Assembly: GCA_910584745.1 (NCBI GenBank)
Contig: CAJUDG010000001.1
Location: forward strand, 124,001 to 188,000
From: an uncultured Eubacteriales bacterium
Lineage (GTDB): Bacteria > Bacillota > Clostridia > Oscillospirales > Acutalibacteraceae
Length of the DNA stretch: 64,000 nt
Direction of reading: 5' to 3'
Shown here: positions 16,536 through 22,650 of the stretch, piece after piece
Numbering within the stretch: the stretch's first letter is position 1
Layout: every line of letters starts with the position of its first letter
The notes under the pieces: generated by a model
The model's input: the letters and a program-made list of their open reading frames with translations, nothing else
Told to the model about the DNA's origin: nothing
Database searches by the model: none
Made by a program: the position numbers and the translations under genes

Positions 16536-17579
16536 TCAGTCTCCCTCCTTGATTACTTTCCAGCACTGCGGGTCAGCGGCGTAGAAGTTTCCATCCCGCC
16601 CGCTGGCAACAGCAGGGCATCCCCGGCACCATGCCAGCAATTCACACTTGGCGCATTTCTCAAACTTTGTGTACTCCCGGTAACGCTCCATCTGGCAGAC
16701 CCACACATCTGCCAGCCTGTCCTCGAACACGTTGGCGACTTTACTGTTCTGCACCCGGCGGCAGGCGTACACGTCGCCGGTGGGCAGGATGGTTAAATGG
16801 CAGTTTCCGCAGTTGCAGCCGCCGTATATCGTGCTGGGCTTAGCGTAATCCGGAATTTGAAATTCGCCGGTTTCATACTCGTACAGAGTCCATAGGTGGT
16901 CTTTTTTGTTGAAATAGGTCTTGCACCCAGCGGATCTATACTCCTTGAATTTCTTGTCACAGTCAGCCAAAAGCTGGCGGTAGCGCATGGGCTCAATGCC
17001 CACATCCTTTTCCTCGCTGGTGGGGCAGTACCGGGAGAAGGCGAACACATCGGCCCCGTGCTCCACTACCGTGTCGATCAGCGCGGGTATCTCGTCAATG
17101 TTCGTGCCGGAAACGGTGGTCATGATGACGGCCTTGATACCAGCTTTTTTGATGGTCTGAATCTTCTCCAAGGTGATGTCAAAGCTGCCCGGCTTGCGGA
17201 ACCAGTCGTGGGTCTCCCGCAGGCCGTCCAGGGAGAGCTGGTACTTTTCGCAGCCCAAGGACTTTAGCCGGGCGCACACTTCGTCAGTCAGGTGGAAGGG
17301 GTTGCCCAGGACTGTGAAGGGTATCTCCTGGGACTTCATCAGCTCCAGCAGCCGCCAGAAGTCCGGGTGCAAAATGGGGTCGCCGCCGGTGATGTAGAAG
17401 TAGGGCGAGCGTCCGTGCACCTCGCAGAAATCCAGGCAGTTGGAAAAGGTTTCTTCCATTTGCTCCCAGCTCATGGTGTCGATGGGTTTGCGGGTGTTCT
17501 CAGAGAAGATGTAGCAGTGCTGGCAGCGCTGATCGCAGTCGTCGGTGATGTGCCATTGAAAGGCGAAATAGGGTTTCAT
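16536..17579 (-). CDS. Radical SAM/SPASM peptide maturase of the ACGX system
   Basis: 347 residues from the ATG after AAAGGA. The radical SAM motif CDQRCQHC has Cys15, Cys19 and Cys22; ITGGDPILHPDFW is the GGE-like motif that contacts SAM. The SPASM region holds CNCGNCHLTILPTGDVYACR and CAKCELLAWCRGCPAVASG, ligands for auxiliary [4Fe-4S] clusters. The immediate neighbour is a 46-residue peptide with ACGSACGA repeats, the pairing that defines the computationally described ACGX radical SAM/SPASM family. The enzyme presumably modifies the repeat residues, perhaps by thioether formation as related SPASM enzymes do, but I know of no established product. Confidence 0.88.
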   Translation of the reverse strand: MKPYFAFQWHITDDCDQRCQHCYIFSENTRKPIDTMSWEQMEETFSNCLDFCEVHGRSPYFYITGGDPILHPDFWRLLELMKSQEIPFTVLGNPFHLTDEVCARLKSLGCEKYQLSLDGLRETHDWFRKPGSFDITLEKIQTIKKAGIKAVIMTTVSGTNIDEIPALIDTVVEHGADVFAFSRYCPTSEEKDVGIEPMRYRQLLADCDKKFKEYRSAGCKTYFNKKDHLWTLYEYETGEFQIPDYAKPSTIYGGCNCGNCHLTILPTGDVYACRRVQNSKVANVFEDRLADVWVCQMERYREYTKFEKCAKCELLAWCRGCPAVASGRDGNFYAADPQCWKVIKEGD

Positions 17580-17628
17580 AGCTAATTTCCTTTCTATTTG
17601 AACCGGTTGCCCGGGATGATTTTCGGGT

Positions 17629-17652
17629 GTTCCCGACCGGCTGGCCGGGAAC
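17629..17652. promoter_or_regulatory. Hairpin between ACGX precursor and maturase genes
   Basis: GTTCCCG (17629-17635) pairs with CGGGAAC (17646-17652), extended by two inner pairs after one mismatch. No T-run follows on the minus strand, so it is not a full terminator; it could stabilise the 3' end of the precursor message or partly reduce read-through so that the peptide is made in excess over the enzyme. Confidence 0.45.
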
Positions 17653-17674
17653 AGTTTTGGCTGGTTAAAGGGGA

Positions 17675-17815
17675 TTACTTGCCGTCGCCAGCGCCGCAAG
17701 CGCTGCCGCAGGCTGCGGGCTTCTCTTCCTTCTTCTCGTCAGCCGCGCCGCAGGCAGAGCCGCAGGCTGAAGCCACTTTCTCCTCGTTCCATTCAGCCAG
17801 ATTTGCCAGTGCCAT
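17675..17815 (-). CDS. ACGX-repeat RiPP precursor peptide
   Basis: 46 residues starting at an ATG eight bases after GGAGG. A leader-like part (1-16, MALANLAEWNEEKVAS) is followed by two ACGSACGA blocks at residues 17-24 and 35-42, separated by a charged spacer rich in Lys/Glu. The four cysteines are 18, 22, 36 and 40. This matches the ACGX-repeat targets described for radical SAM/SPASM loci. It is the first gene of the operon that continues with the maturase, the FMN/ferredoxin protein and the nitroreductase. The bioactivity and any leader cleavage are unknown; no protease or exporter gene is adjacent. Confidence 0.88.
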   Translation of the reverse strand: MALANLAEWNEEKVASACGSACGAADEKKEEKPAACGSACGAGDGK

Positions 17816-17866
17816 TTTCAGTACCTCCGTATGTGTATTCAGGGTGGTTTTGCCCCTGTGATTCCC

Positions 17867-17894
17867 ATTATACGGATTTTTTTCAGGGCCGCAA
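17867..17894 (-). promoter_or_regulatory. Promoter of the ACGX operon
   Basis: On the minus strand TTGCGG (17889-17894), a 16-bp spacer and a perfect TATAAT (17867-17872) give a start near 17860, about 45 nt before the precursor gene. The -35 touches the AAGTAC half of the operator-like repeat described separately, a position where bound repressor would block polymerase. Confidence 0.65.
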
Positions 17895-17919
17895 GTACGC
17901 ACTTTTTTGTGGGGTACTT
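17893..17919. promoter_or_regulatory. Candidate HxlR operator
   Basis: Inverted repeat AAGTAC (17893-17898) / GTACTT (17914-17919) between the divergent ACGX and hxlR promoters. DUF24/HxlR regulators bind dyads of this general kind and usually sit next to their own gene, so it is the best operator candidate. Binding is not shown. Confidence 0.5.
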
Positions 17920-17939
17920 ACAAAAAGGTGACCCGCCCC

Positions 17940-17968
17940 TTGACGGGGCAGGCTCAACGCAGTATAAT
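17940..17968 (+). promoter_or_regulatory. Promoter of the hxlR-type gene
   Basis: TTGACG (17940-17945), exactly 17 bp, TATAAT (17963-17968): a near-consensus SigA promoter facing away from the ACGX promoter. It starts transcription about 35 nt before the regulator gene and lies about 20 bp from the operator-like repeat, which allows autoregulation. Confidence 0.75.
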
Positions 17969-18009
17969 GGGAATACAACATAATATTTTGAAGTATTGGA
18001 GGCAGCGGT

Positions 18010-18342
18010 ATGCTGACAAAGGACGAACTGCCCGAATGTCCTGTGGCCACAACGGTACAGGTGATTGGCAGCAAATGGAAATTACTTATCATTCGTAACC
18101 TGCGCGCCCGGCCCTGGCGGTTCAATGAGTTGCACAAGGACCTCCGGGGAATCAGCCAGAAGGTGCTGACGGATTCCCTGCGGGCCATGGAGGCGGACGG
18201 CATCGTCACCCGCACGGTATATGCTGAGGTGCCGCCCCGGGTGGAGTATGCTCTGAGCGAGTTGGGGGAGACTCTGCGGCCTATTTTGGATGCTATGGAA
18301 CGGTGGGGGATAAATTATAAGGCGATAGCCGAAGAAAAATAA
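18010..18342 (+). CDS. HxlR-family winged-helix regulator
   Basis: 110 residues with the family signature CPVATTVQVIGSKWKLLIIR, FNELHKDLRGISQKVLTDSL, MEADGIVTRTVYAEVPPRVE and YALSELGETLRPIL. The conserved cysteine near the N-terminus (Cys11) is the redox or electrophile sensor in characterised relatives such as YodB and HypR. It is divergently transcribed from the ACGX operon over an inverted repeat, so it most probably represses that operon and itself, responding to thiol-reactive or oxidising conditions. That inducer is inferred from family knowledge only. Confidence 0.85.
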   Translation: MLTKDELPECPVATTVQVIGSKWKLLIIRNLRARPWRFNELHKDLRGISQKVLTDSLRAMEADGIVTRTVYAEVPPRVEYALSELGETLRPILDAMERWGINYKAIAEEK

Positions 18343-18460
18343 GGCCGTATTCTTTGTTTAGCGACGCAAATTTTGAGGGCTGTTTTGGCTTTTCTCATAT
18401 CGCCTGTCGCTGGGGTTGTGGCTCTTGACCCACACCCCGACCCACACGCGGAAAGGACGG

Positions 18461-18502
18461 AAAACGGCTGGATACCTCCGGGGAGGAAGTTCCAGCCGTT
18501 TT
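18461..18502. terminator. Bidirectional terminator between hxlR and integrase remnant
   Basis: AAAACGGCTGGA (18461-18472) pairs perfectly over 12 bp with TCCAGCCGTTTT (18491-18502), with a further inner hairpin. T-runs follow on both strands. It closes the regulator gene on the plus strand and the integrase tail on the minus strand. A tandem ACCCACACCCC/ACCCACAC motif at 18429-18447 may belong to the end of the lost element. Confidence 0.7.
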
Positions 18503-18519
18503 TCTCGTTTGGCCCATAC

Positions 18520-18632
18520 TCACATGACCTTGTCCATGAAATTTCCCATCTTTTCGGCGGCCTGCTCCTGCTTTTGGCGGGTGGCGTGGGTGTAGGTGCG
18601 GAGGGTGAAACCGGCGTCGTAGTGACCTACGG
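18520..18632 (-). pseudogene. int: Tyrosine integrase, C-terminal fragment
   Basis: About 36 codons remain, reading GHYDAGFTLRTYTHATRQKQ and ending MGNFMDKVM before the stop at 18520. This is the end of a Tn916-family tyrosine recombinase, including the histidine-containing GHYD box and the catalytic tyrosine of TYTHAT. Everything upstream, about 350 residues, is replaced by an unrelated DUF4240 fragment at about 18630. With the sigma-like, HTH and ParAB genes on the left it marks the other flank of a largely deleted conjugative element. Confidence 0.8.
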
Positions 18633-18945
18633 ACGATGGCTTTATGGACTTTCGTTCCTGGCTCATCTCTCGGGCCAAAGAGGCGTACTTTGCGGCGCTT
18701 AAGGACCCGGATTCGTTGGCGGACCTCGACTCCGGTGACGGGCTATGGTTTGAAAGTTTCGCCTACGCCGGGTATTACGCACTGAAAAAGCTGACCGGCG
18801 AGGCTGCCTTTGACAACACGAGTGAGGCCACCGGCCAGAAGATAGAGGAAGCATTGAAAGTGGACATTGAGTATGGCGAGGGAATCGATTATCTATACGA
18901 GTGGGACGAGCTGGCTGAGCGCTTCCCTCGTCTTTTTGCTAAAGC
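18629..18945 (+). pseudogene. DUF4240-domain protein, 5'-truncated
   Basis: The frame opens inside the domain as DDGFMDFRSWLISRAKEAYF, then AALKDPDSLADLDSGDGLWF and YLYEWDELAERFPRLFAK, which match the middle and end of DUF4240 proteins. The first about 65 residues are missing. After the LFAK segment the frame runs without stop through a terminator hairpin to 19141; a stop sits one frame off at the T5 run near 18937, so a small indel is likely. The family has no established function. A join with the integrase tail forms its left boundary. Confidence 0.65.
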
Positions 18946-18954
18946 TTTTTCATT

Positions 18955-18981
18955 CCCCCGGTATAACCGGGGGGTTATTTT
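18955..18981 (+). terminator. Terminator after the DUF4240 fragment
   Basis: CCCCCGG (18955-18961), loop TATAA, CCGGGGG (18967-18973), followed by TTATTTT. The strong hairpin supports the view that the DUF4240 gene should end just before it. Confidence 0.75.
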
Positions 18982-19001
18982 CGCTAAAACAGCCAAAAAC
19001 A

Positions 19002-19026
19002 GCAGCCGTGGCCATCCCACGGCTGC
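19002..19026 (-). terminator. Terminator of the TlpA/polyferredoxin operon
   Basis: A perfect 10-bp stem (GCAGCCGTGG with CCACGGCTGC, 5-nt loop) followed on the minus strand by TGTTTTTGGCTGTTTT. It ends the transcript coming from the polyferredoxin gene on the right. Confidence 0.75.
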
Positions 19027-19087
19027 GACGGGTCTGTTCATGCGCGGCTTCCCCCTCAAGCTTTTCAGCATCTCCGTCCACTTAAAA

Positions 19088-19993
19088 TCACATCTTTTCA
19101 GATTTTTGAACCGGCTGCCTTTTGCGAAGGTCCGTCCCTGAGCTAATGGCCTTCACGGGGCATATCTCCCGGCATTTCCCGCACCGAATGCACTCCCCGC
19201 TGTTTATATCCTTAGTGACTTCAACCGCCATTGGGCAGGCCCGCTCACATTTTTTGCAGCCCACGCACTTATCCCTGTCCAATTCCATCCGATAAAAGCT
19301 GAAACGGTTGAACAACGAATAGAAGGCCCCCAGCGGGCAGAGATACCGGCAGAAGGCCCGTGGTATGAACACGCACGCCAGCAATATCAGAGCCAGCACC
19401 AGGACCTTCCAGCTGAACAGCGCGCCCACAAGCGCCCTTAAAGACGGGTTTGCCGCCAGAAGCGGTATGCCCCCGCCAAGGGTGCCCGCCGGGCATAGGT
19501 ATTTGCAGAAGTAGGGCGGGGTAACGCCGGTGTCAGCAGCGGCAAAGGCCGGTAGTAGTATCACCATGACCGCCAGGACTATGTATTTGAGCCAGCGCAA
19601 GGGCTGGTCGATCTTCTTTGGCATTTTGAGCTTTGGCGAAGGTATCTTATGCAGCAGGTCCTGCACAAGCCCAAAGGGACACAGCAGCCCGCACACCAAC
19701 CGTCCCAGCACCACTCCAAACAGCATTAAAAGGCCCAGCACATAGAATGGAAACCGATGGTTCGCGCCGCCCAGGACAGCCTGTAGGGAACCGATGGGAC
19801 ATGCCCCCAGCGCCCCCGGGCAGGAGTAGCAGTTGAGCACGGGCACGCAGACGGCTTTGGTGCCGCCGGTGAAGATTTTTCCCCTGGCAAAGCCCACCGC
19901 GTATCCGTTTATCAGCACGGCAGAGATGATCTGTACCTTACGCTGAAAGCTGAGCTTAAATCTTTTCAGCCTATTCCTATGCACTCCAGGCAT
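19088..19993 (-). CDS. Membrane-bound 4Fe-4S polyferredoxin (NapH/CcoG-like)
   Basis: 301 residues with about five membrane segments. Cysteine sets in loops include NCYSCPGALGACPIGSL, the paired CGLLCPFGLVQDLLHK and CRYLCPLGAFYSLFNR motifs of the NapH family, and two C-terminal ferredoxin motifs (CVGCKKCERACP and CIRCGKCREICP). Such proteins pass electrons across or along the membrane. It follows a small CXXC protein and a TlpA-type thioredoxin lipoprotein, an arrangement recurrent in Clostridia that probably feeds extracytoplasmic thiol reduction. The start is set at 19993, overlapping the small gene by 28 bp; a later start is possible. Confidence 0.83.
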   Translation of the reverse strand: MPGVHRNRLKRFKLSFQRKVQIISAVLINGYAVGFARGKIFTGGTKAVCVPVLNCYSCPGALGACPIGSLQAVLGGANHRFPFYVLGLLMLFGVVLGRLVCGLLCPFGLVQDLLHKIPSPKLKMPKKIDQPLRWLKYIVLAVMVILLPAFAAADTGVTPPYFCKYLCPAGTLGGGIPLLAANPSLRALVGALFSWKVLVLALILLACVFIPRAFCRYLCPLGAFYSLFNRFSFYRMELDRDKCVGCKKCERACPMAVEVTKDINSGECIRCGKCREICPVKAISSGTDLRKRQPVQKSEKM

Positions 19994-20112
19994 ATTTTCA
20001 CCGCCTTTTGCAAAACCTCGATATGCTCCTGTCCTGAAAGGCCTATGCAGATAAACGCCAATGCCAGGGCCAGCAGGCCGTATCTGACGGCCGTGACTGC
20101 TTTACTTTTCAA
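19966..20112 (-). CDS. Small CD1871A-family CXXC protein (TTG start)
   Basis: 48 residues, beginning with TTG inside the end of the tlpA-like gene: a basic start (KSKAVTAVRYG), one hydrophobic segment LLALALAFICIG and a C-terminal VKICLECIGIG carrying the CXXC motif. The pattern matches the CD1871A family of tiny CXXC proteins that stand between TlpA-like thioredoxins and polyferredoxins in Clostridia. It probably sits in the membrane and handles electrons or disulfides between its two neighbours; the exact role is not established. It is easily missed because of its size and the TTG start. Confidence 0.78.
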   Translation of the reverse strand: MKSKAVTAVRYGLLALALAFICIGLSGQEHIEVLQKAVKICLECIGIG

Positions 20113-20644
20113 CGCTTATCTCACCCTTTCCCAGCTCCTTCAGGCACGAGTTTATGGCCGACAGGTAAGCGCTCTCCAGGTCTGGCTGCATACCTATTAT
20201 CTCCTCGCCCACCTCTGCGCCGTCAGGGCCCACGAAGACGGTGGTGGGCACGGCCTGTATGCCGTTTAGGATACCGTTGAAGCTCTCGTCGCCGGAGGTC
20301 AGCGTTATGCCGGTATAGCCCGCCTGGTCCAGCAGGAACTTTGCCGTCTCCTCGTTTCCCTGAGCATCCACACAGATGGTGATAAGCTGCACATTGTCCG
20401 GCAGGGACTTTTCAAAGGCCGCAAGGTCCGGCATCTCCGCGATGCAGGGGGAACAGAATGTGCCCCAGAAGTTTATGACGGTCAGGTCCTTTGACGCTAT
20501 GTCCCTGCCCCTGAAGGTGCCGCCGTCCAGGGTGTAGGCCGTAAAGGAGCCGTACTCTCCCCCTGCCTTTGAGCAGCCGGTAAGAGCAAGGGCCATAACG
20601 ACGATGGCCGCCAAAAGTATCGGAACTGTTTTCTTGATCTTCAT
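20102..20644 (-). CDS. TlpA/ResA-like thioredoxin lipoprotein
   Basis: 180 residues. A lipoprotein signal ends in LTGC (Cys24). The thioredoxin fold contains the active-site pair in GTFCSPCIAEMP (Cys64, Cys67) and the cis-proline region GIQAVPTTVFVGPDG. Proteins of this kind are anchored outside the membrane and reduce or isomerise disulfides of secreted or cytochrome-like proteins. It is the first gene of a three-gene unit with the CXXC protein and the polyferredoxin, which could supply its electrons. A consensus-like promoter lies just upstream. Confidence 0.87.
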   Translation of the reverse strand: MKIKKTVPILLAAIVVMALALTGCSKAGGEYGSFTAYTLDGGTFRGRDIASKDLTVINFWGTFCSPCIAEMPDLAAFEKSLPDNVQLITICVDAQGNEETAKFLLDQAGYTGITLTSGDESFNGILNGIQAVPTTVFVGPDGAEVGEEIIGMQPDLESAYLSAINSCLKELGKGEISVEK

Positions 20645-20696
20645 GCTGTGAACCTCTTTCCTCAGTTTTGAGGAGCTCTTCGCCCCACATCTTAAC

Positions 20697-20724
20697 ATTA
20701 TACACCATATACGGCAAATTGCAA
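20697..20724 (-). promoter_or_regulatory. Promoter of the tlpA-like operon
   Basis: On the minus strand TTGCAA (20719-20724), 16 bp, TATAAT (20697-20702). The -35 directly follows the T-tract of the spoVM terminator, so the two units are insulated within about 35 bp. Confidence 0.68.
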
Positions 20725-20731
20725 GAGAAAA

Positions 20732-20771
20732 GCCGCCCGGCCCAGGAGCGTTCCCCCTAGGGCCGGGCGGC
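20732..20771 (-). terminator. Terminator after spoVM
   Basis: A perfect 12-bp GC stem (20732-20743 with 20760-20771), 16-nt loop, followed on the minus strand by TTTTCTCTT. It ends the long yicC-to-spoVM series. Confidence 0.8.
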
Positions 20772-20792
20772 GGTCATAAGTACGCGGGTCTT

Positions 20793-20882
20793 TTACGCCT
20801 CCTCTATCTTGTGCACCCCATAGAGCTTGCGTAAAAAGAAGCCCCAAAAGCCTTTCCGTTTTTCCAGTATTACGACCTTCAT
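20793..20882 (-). CDS. spoVM: Stage V sporulation protein VM
   Basis: A 29-residue peptide, MKVVILEKRKGFWGFFLRKL followed by YGVHKIEEA, with a strong GGGAGG ribosome site seven bases upstream. It has the SpoVM pattern: short beta-like MKVV start, a glycine in mid-peptide and an amphipathic basic helix. SpoVM recognises the convex membrane of the forespore and anchors the coat ATPase SpoIVA. Its place beside thiN and rsgA/prkC/prpC is the same as in Bacillus subtilis. It implies the host makes endospores. Too short for standard gene callers; the identification rests on length, pattern and synteny together. Confidence 0.78.
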   Translation of the reverse strand: MKVVILEKRKGFWGFFLRKLYGVHKIEEA

Positions 20883-20897
20883 CCTGCTGCCTCCCAT

Positions 20898-21071
20898 TCA
20901 AATACGTAGTAACGAGAGCCCAAGGGCCACCAGTATCACCGCCGAAAGGAACAGCGCGAAGCCCAGAGGGCAAAAGCAGGCGATGGACATGCCCAGGCCA
21001 AAGCTGACGATACACAGATTCCTGCAATTTTTGTCCTTTATGCAGGTACAGTTATATTTCCTCTTTGACAT
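20898..21071 (-). CDS. Small membrane protein with cysteine-rich start
   Basis: 57 residues from the ATG eight bases after GGGAGG. The N-terminal part is polar with four cysteines (YNCTCIKDKNCRNLCIVSFG); the rest is a hydrophobic segment of about 30 residues (MSIACFCPLGFALFLSAVIL then VALGLSLL). It lies between thiN and spoVM with short gaps. I do not recognise a family. The cysteines could bind metal or form disulfides. A sporulation link is only suggested by position. Confidence 0.55.
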   Translation of the reverse strand: MSKRKYNCTCIKDKNCRNLCIVSFGLGMSIACFCPLGFALFLSAVILVALGLSLLRI

Positions 21072-21127
21072 GGCCATGACCTCCCGCTGCACTCGTTATT
21101 CCAGTATACACAACAGGAGAAAATATG

Positions 21128-21772
21128 TTACTGCCCAAATACTACCACCAGCGCGCTGCCGCTATGTACCCGGACCTCCGCCGGGTCGCCGGTCACCTGG
21201 TTGCTGACCCCCATCGGCAGGCCCCCGCAGGAGAGCTGGTCGCGGTTCAGTGGGTATTTCAGCCCCGAATAGCTCACCACGCAGTTGGAGCCGTTATAGG
21301 GGAACACCGAGACTATGGCCCCCACCATGGCCGTCATCTTAAGCTTTTCCTCCTGCAGGAGGAAAATTTTTGTGTGGCTGTCCGCCATTATGCCGTGGCC
21401 GCCGTGCTCCCGGATGTACTGCAGGACCTCCAGGTTCGCAAGGGTATGGTCAAAGCGCTTTCCCCCAAGGCAGCCCAGCAGCAGGAAACTGTTTATCCCC
21501 AGGCTGAAGCCCTTCATCACCGCGAACATGGTGTCGGTCACGTCCTTGTCCACGGGCAGGCTGATACATTTCACATCCTTCGGCGGCGGCTCCTTGGCGG
21601 AGTCAAAATCCCCCACTATCAGGTCCGGCTTCACCCCGGCCTTCATGGCCGTCTCATACCCCGCGTCGGCGCATATGACGTAATACCGCCTTGGGTCAAA
21701 CTCCTTGAAGAGCTTGCGGCCATCCAGAGGTGACGCCCCGATTATCATACATGCTTGCTTTTCTGCTCCCAT
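21128..21772 (-). CDS. thiN: Thiamine diphosphokinase
   Basis: 214 residues from MGAEKQACMIIGASPLDG. It shows YYVICADAGYETAMKAGVKP with DLIVGDFDS, the metal and pyrophosphate site, then DKDVTDTMFAVMKGF and LLGCLGGKRFDHTLANLEVL, all family motifs. The enzyme transfers pyrophosphate from ATP to thiamine. It overlaps the end of rsgA by 28 bp. In B. subtilis ribulose-phosphate epimerase (rpe) usually stands between these two genes; it is absent here. Confidence 0.9.
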   Translation of the reverse strand: MGAEKQACMIIGASPLDGRKLFKEFDPRRYYVICADAGYETAMKAGVKPDLIVGDFDSAKEPPPKDVKCISLPVDKDVTDTMFAVMKGFSLGINSFLLLGCLGGKRFDHTLANLEVLQYIREHGGHGIMADSHTKIFLLQEEKLKMTAMVGAIVSVFPYNGSNCVVSYSGLKYPLNRDQLSCGGLPMGVSNQVTGDPAEVRVHSGSALVVVFGQ

Positions 21773-22650
21773 TTTTTTACACCCTTTATCTCTTGATACA
21801 TTGCCCCATAGTTTTCTATGCGCGACCTTGCTATCCTTCCCTCGTTGGCCGCCTTCAGGACGGCGCACCCCTTCTCGCAGGTATGCGAGCAGGAGGTGAA
21901 CATGCAGTCCCCGGAGAACCTCTCTATCTCCCTAAAGCCGCTGACAAGCTGCTCCTTATCGGTAAGCCTGTAGCGCTCCACGTCAAAGGTGGAGAAGCCC
22001 GGCGTATCCGCGGCATAGCCGCCCTCCGGCAGGGGGTACAGCTCCACATGCCGGGTGGTGTGCCGGCCGCGGCCAAGCTTGCGGCTTATCTCGCCGGTCT
22101 CAAGCCCCAGCCCCGGAAAGGCGGCGTTCAGCAGGGTGGACTTTCCCACGCCGGAGTTCCCAAGGAAGGCCGAGAGCTTTCCCGCAGCCAGCTCCCGCAG
22201 CCGCTCTATGCCCTCTCCCCTCTCCGCGCACACCGCGCAGCACTCTATCCCCGCCAGCCGGTATATCTCCAGAAGGGGCCCGGCGTCGCCCAGGTCCGTC
22301 TTTGTGAACACCACCACCGGCTCGATATGGTTTATCTCCGCCACCGCCACGGTCTTATCCACCAGCGCAAGATTCACCGCCGGGTCCCGAAGGGACGCCA
22401 CCACGAACAGGCGGTCAAGGTTTGCCACCGGCGGACGGACCAAATGGTTTCTGCGCGGCAGCACCTGTGAAAGCGCCCAGGAGCCGTCCGGCTCTCGCTG
22501 CACCCTCACCCTGTCCCCGGCGCAGGGGGACACGCCGTCCTTTCTGAAGCGGCCCCTGGCCCTGCACGTGACCGGCCCTTCCGGGGTATTCACCGTGTAG
22601 AAGCCGCCCACGCACTTTATTACAAGTCCTTCAAGCTCCATATTTCCCAT
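21745..22650 (-). CDS. rsgA: Ribosome small subunit-dependent GTPase A
   Basis: 301 residues: N-terminal OB fold (GPVTCRARGRFRKDGVSPCA), then a circularly permuted GTPase in which G4 (VVFTKTDLG) precedes G1 (GNSGVGKSTLLN) and G3 (DTPGFSTF). The C-terminal zinc knuckle has CMFTSCSHTCEKGCAVL. RsgA tests the decoding centre during late 30S assembly. It shares its stop/start base with prkC, a strongly conserved pairing. Likely phosphorylated by the neighbouring kinase, as shown for relatives. Confidence 0.93.
   Translation of the reverse strand: MGNMELEGLVIKCVGGFYTVNTPEGPVTCRARGRFRKDGVSPCAGDRVRVQREPDGSWALSQVLPRRNHLVRPPVANLDRLFVVASLRDPAVNLALVDKTVAVAEINHIEPVVVFTKTDLGDAGPLLEIYRLAGIECCAVCAERGEGIERLRELAAGKLSAFLGNSGVGKSTLLNAAFPGLGLETGEISRKLGRGRHTTRHVELYPLPEGGYAADTPGFSTFDVERYRLTDKEQLVSGFREIERFSGDCMFTSCSHTCEKGCAVLKAANEGRIARSRIENYGAMYQEIKGVKKWEQKSKHV

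Noticed and set aside
18945..19141. Extension of the DUF4240 fragment to 19141
   Set aside because: Reads through two terminator hairpins and does not resemble the family; a nearby out-of-frame stop is more likely the original end.
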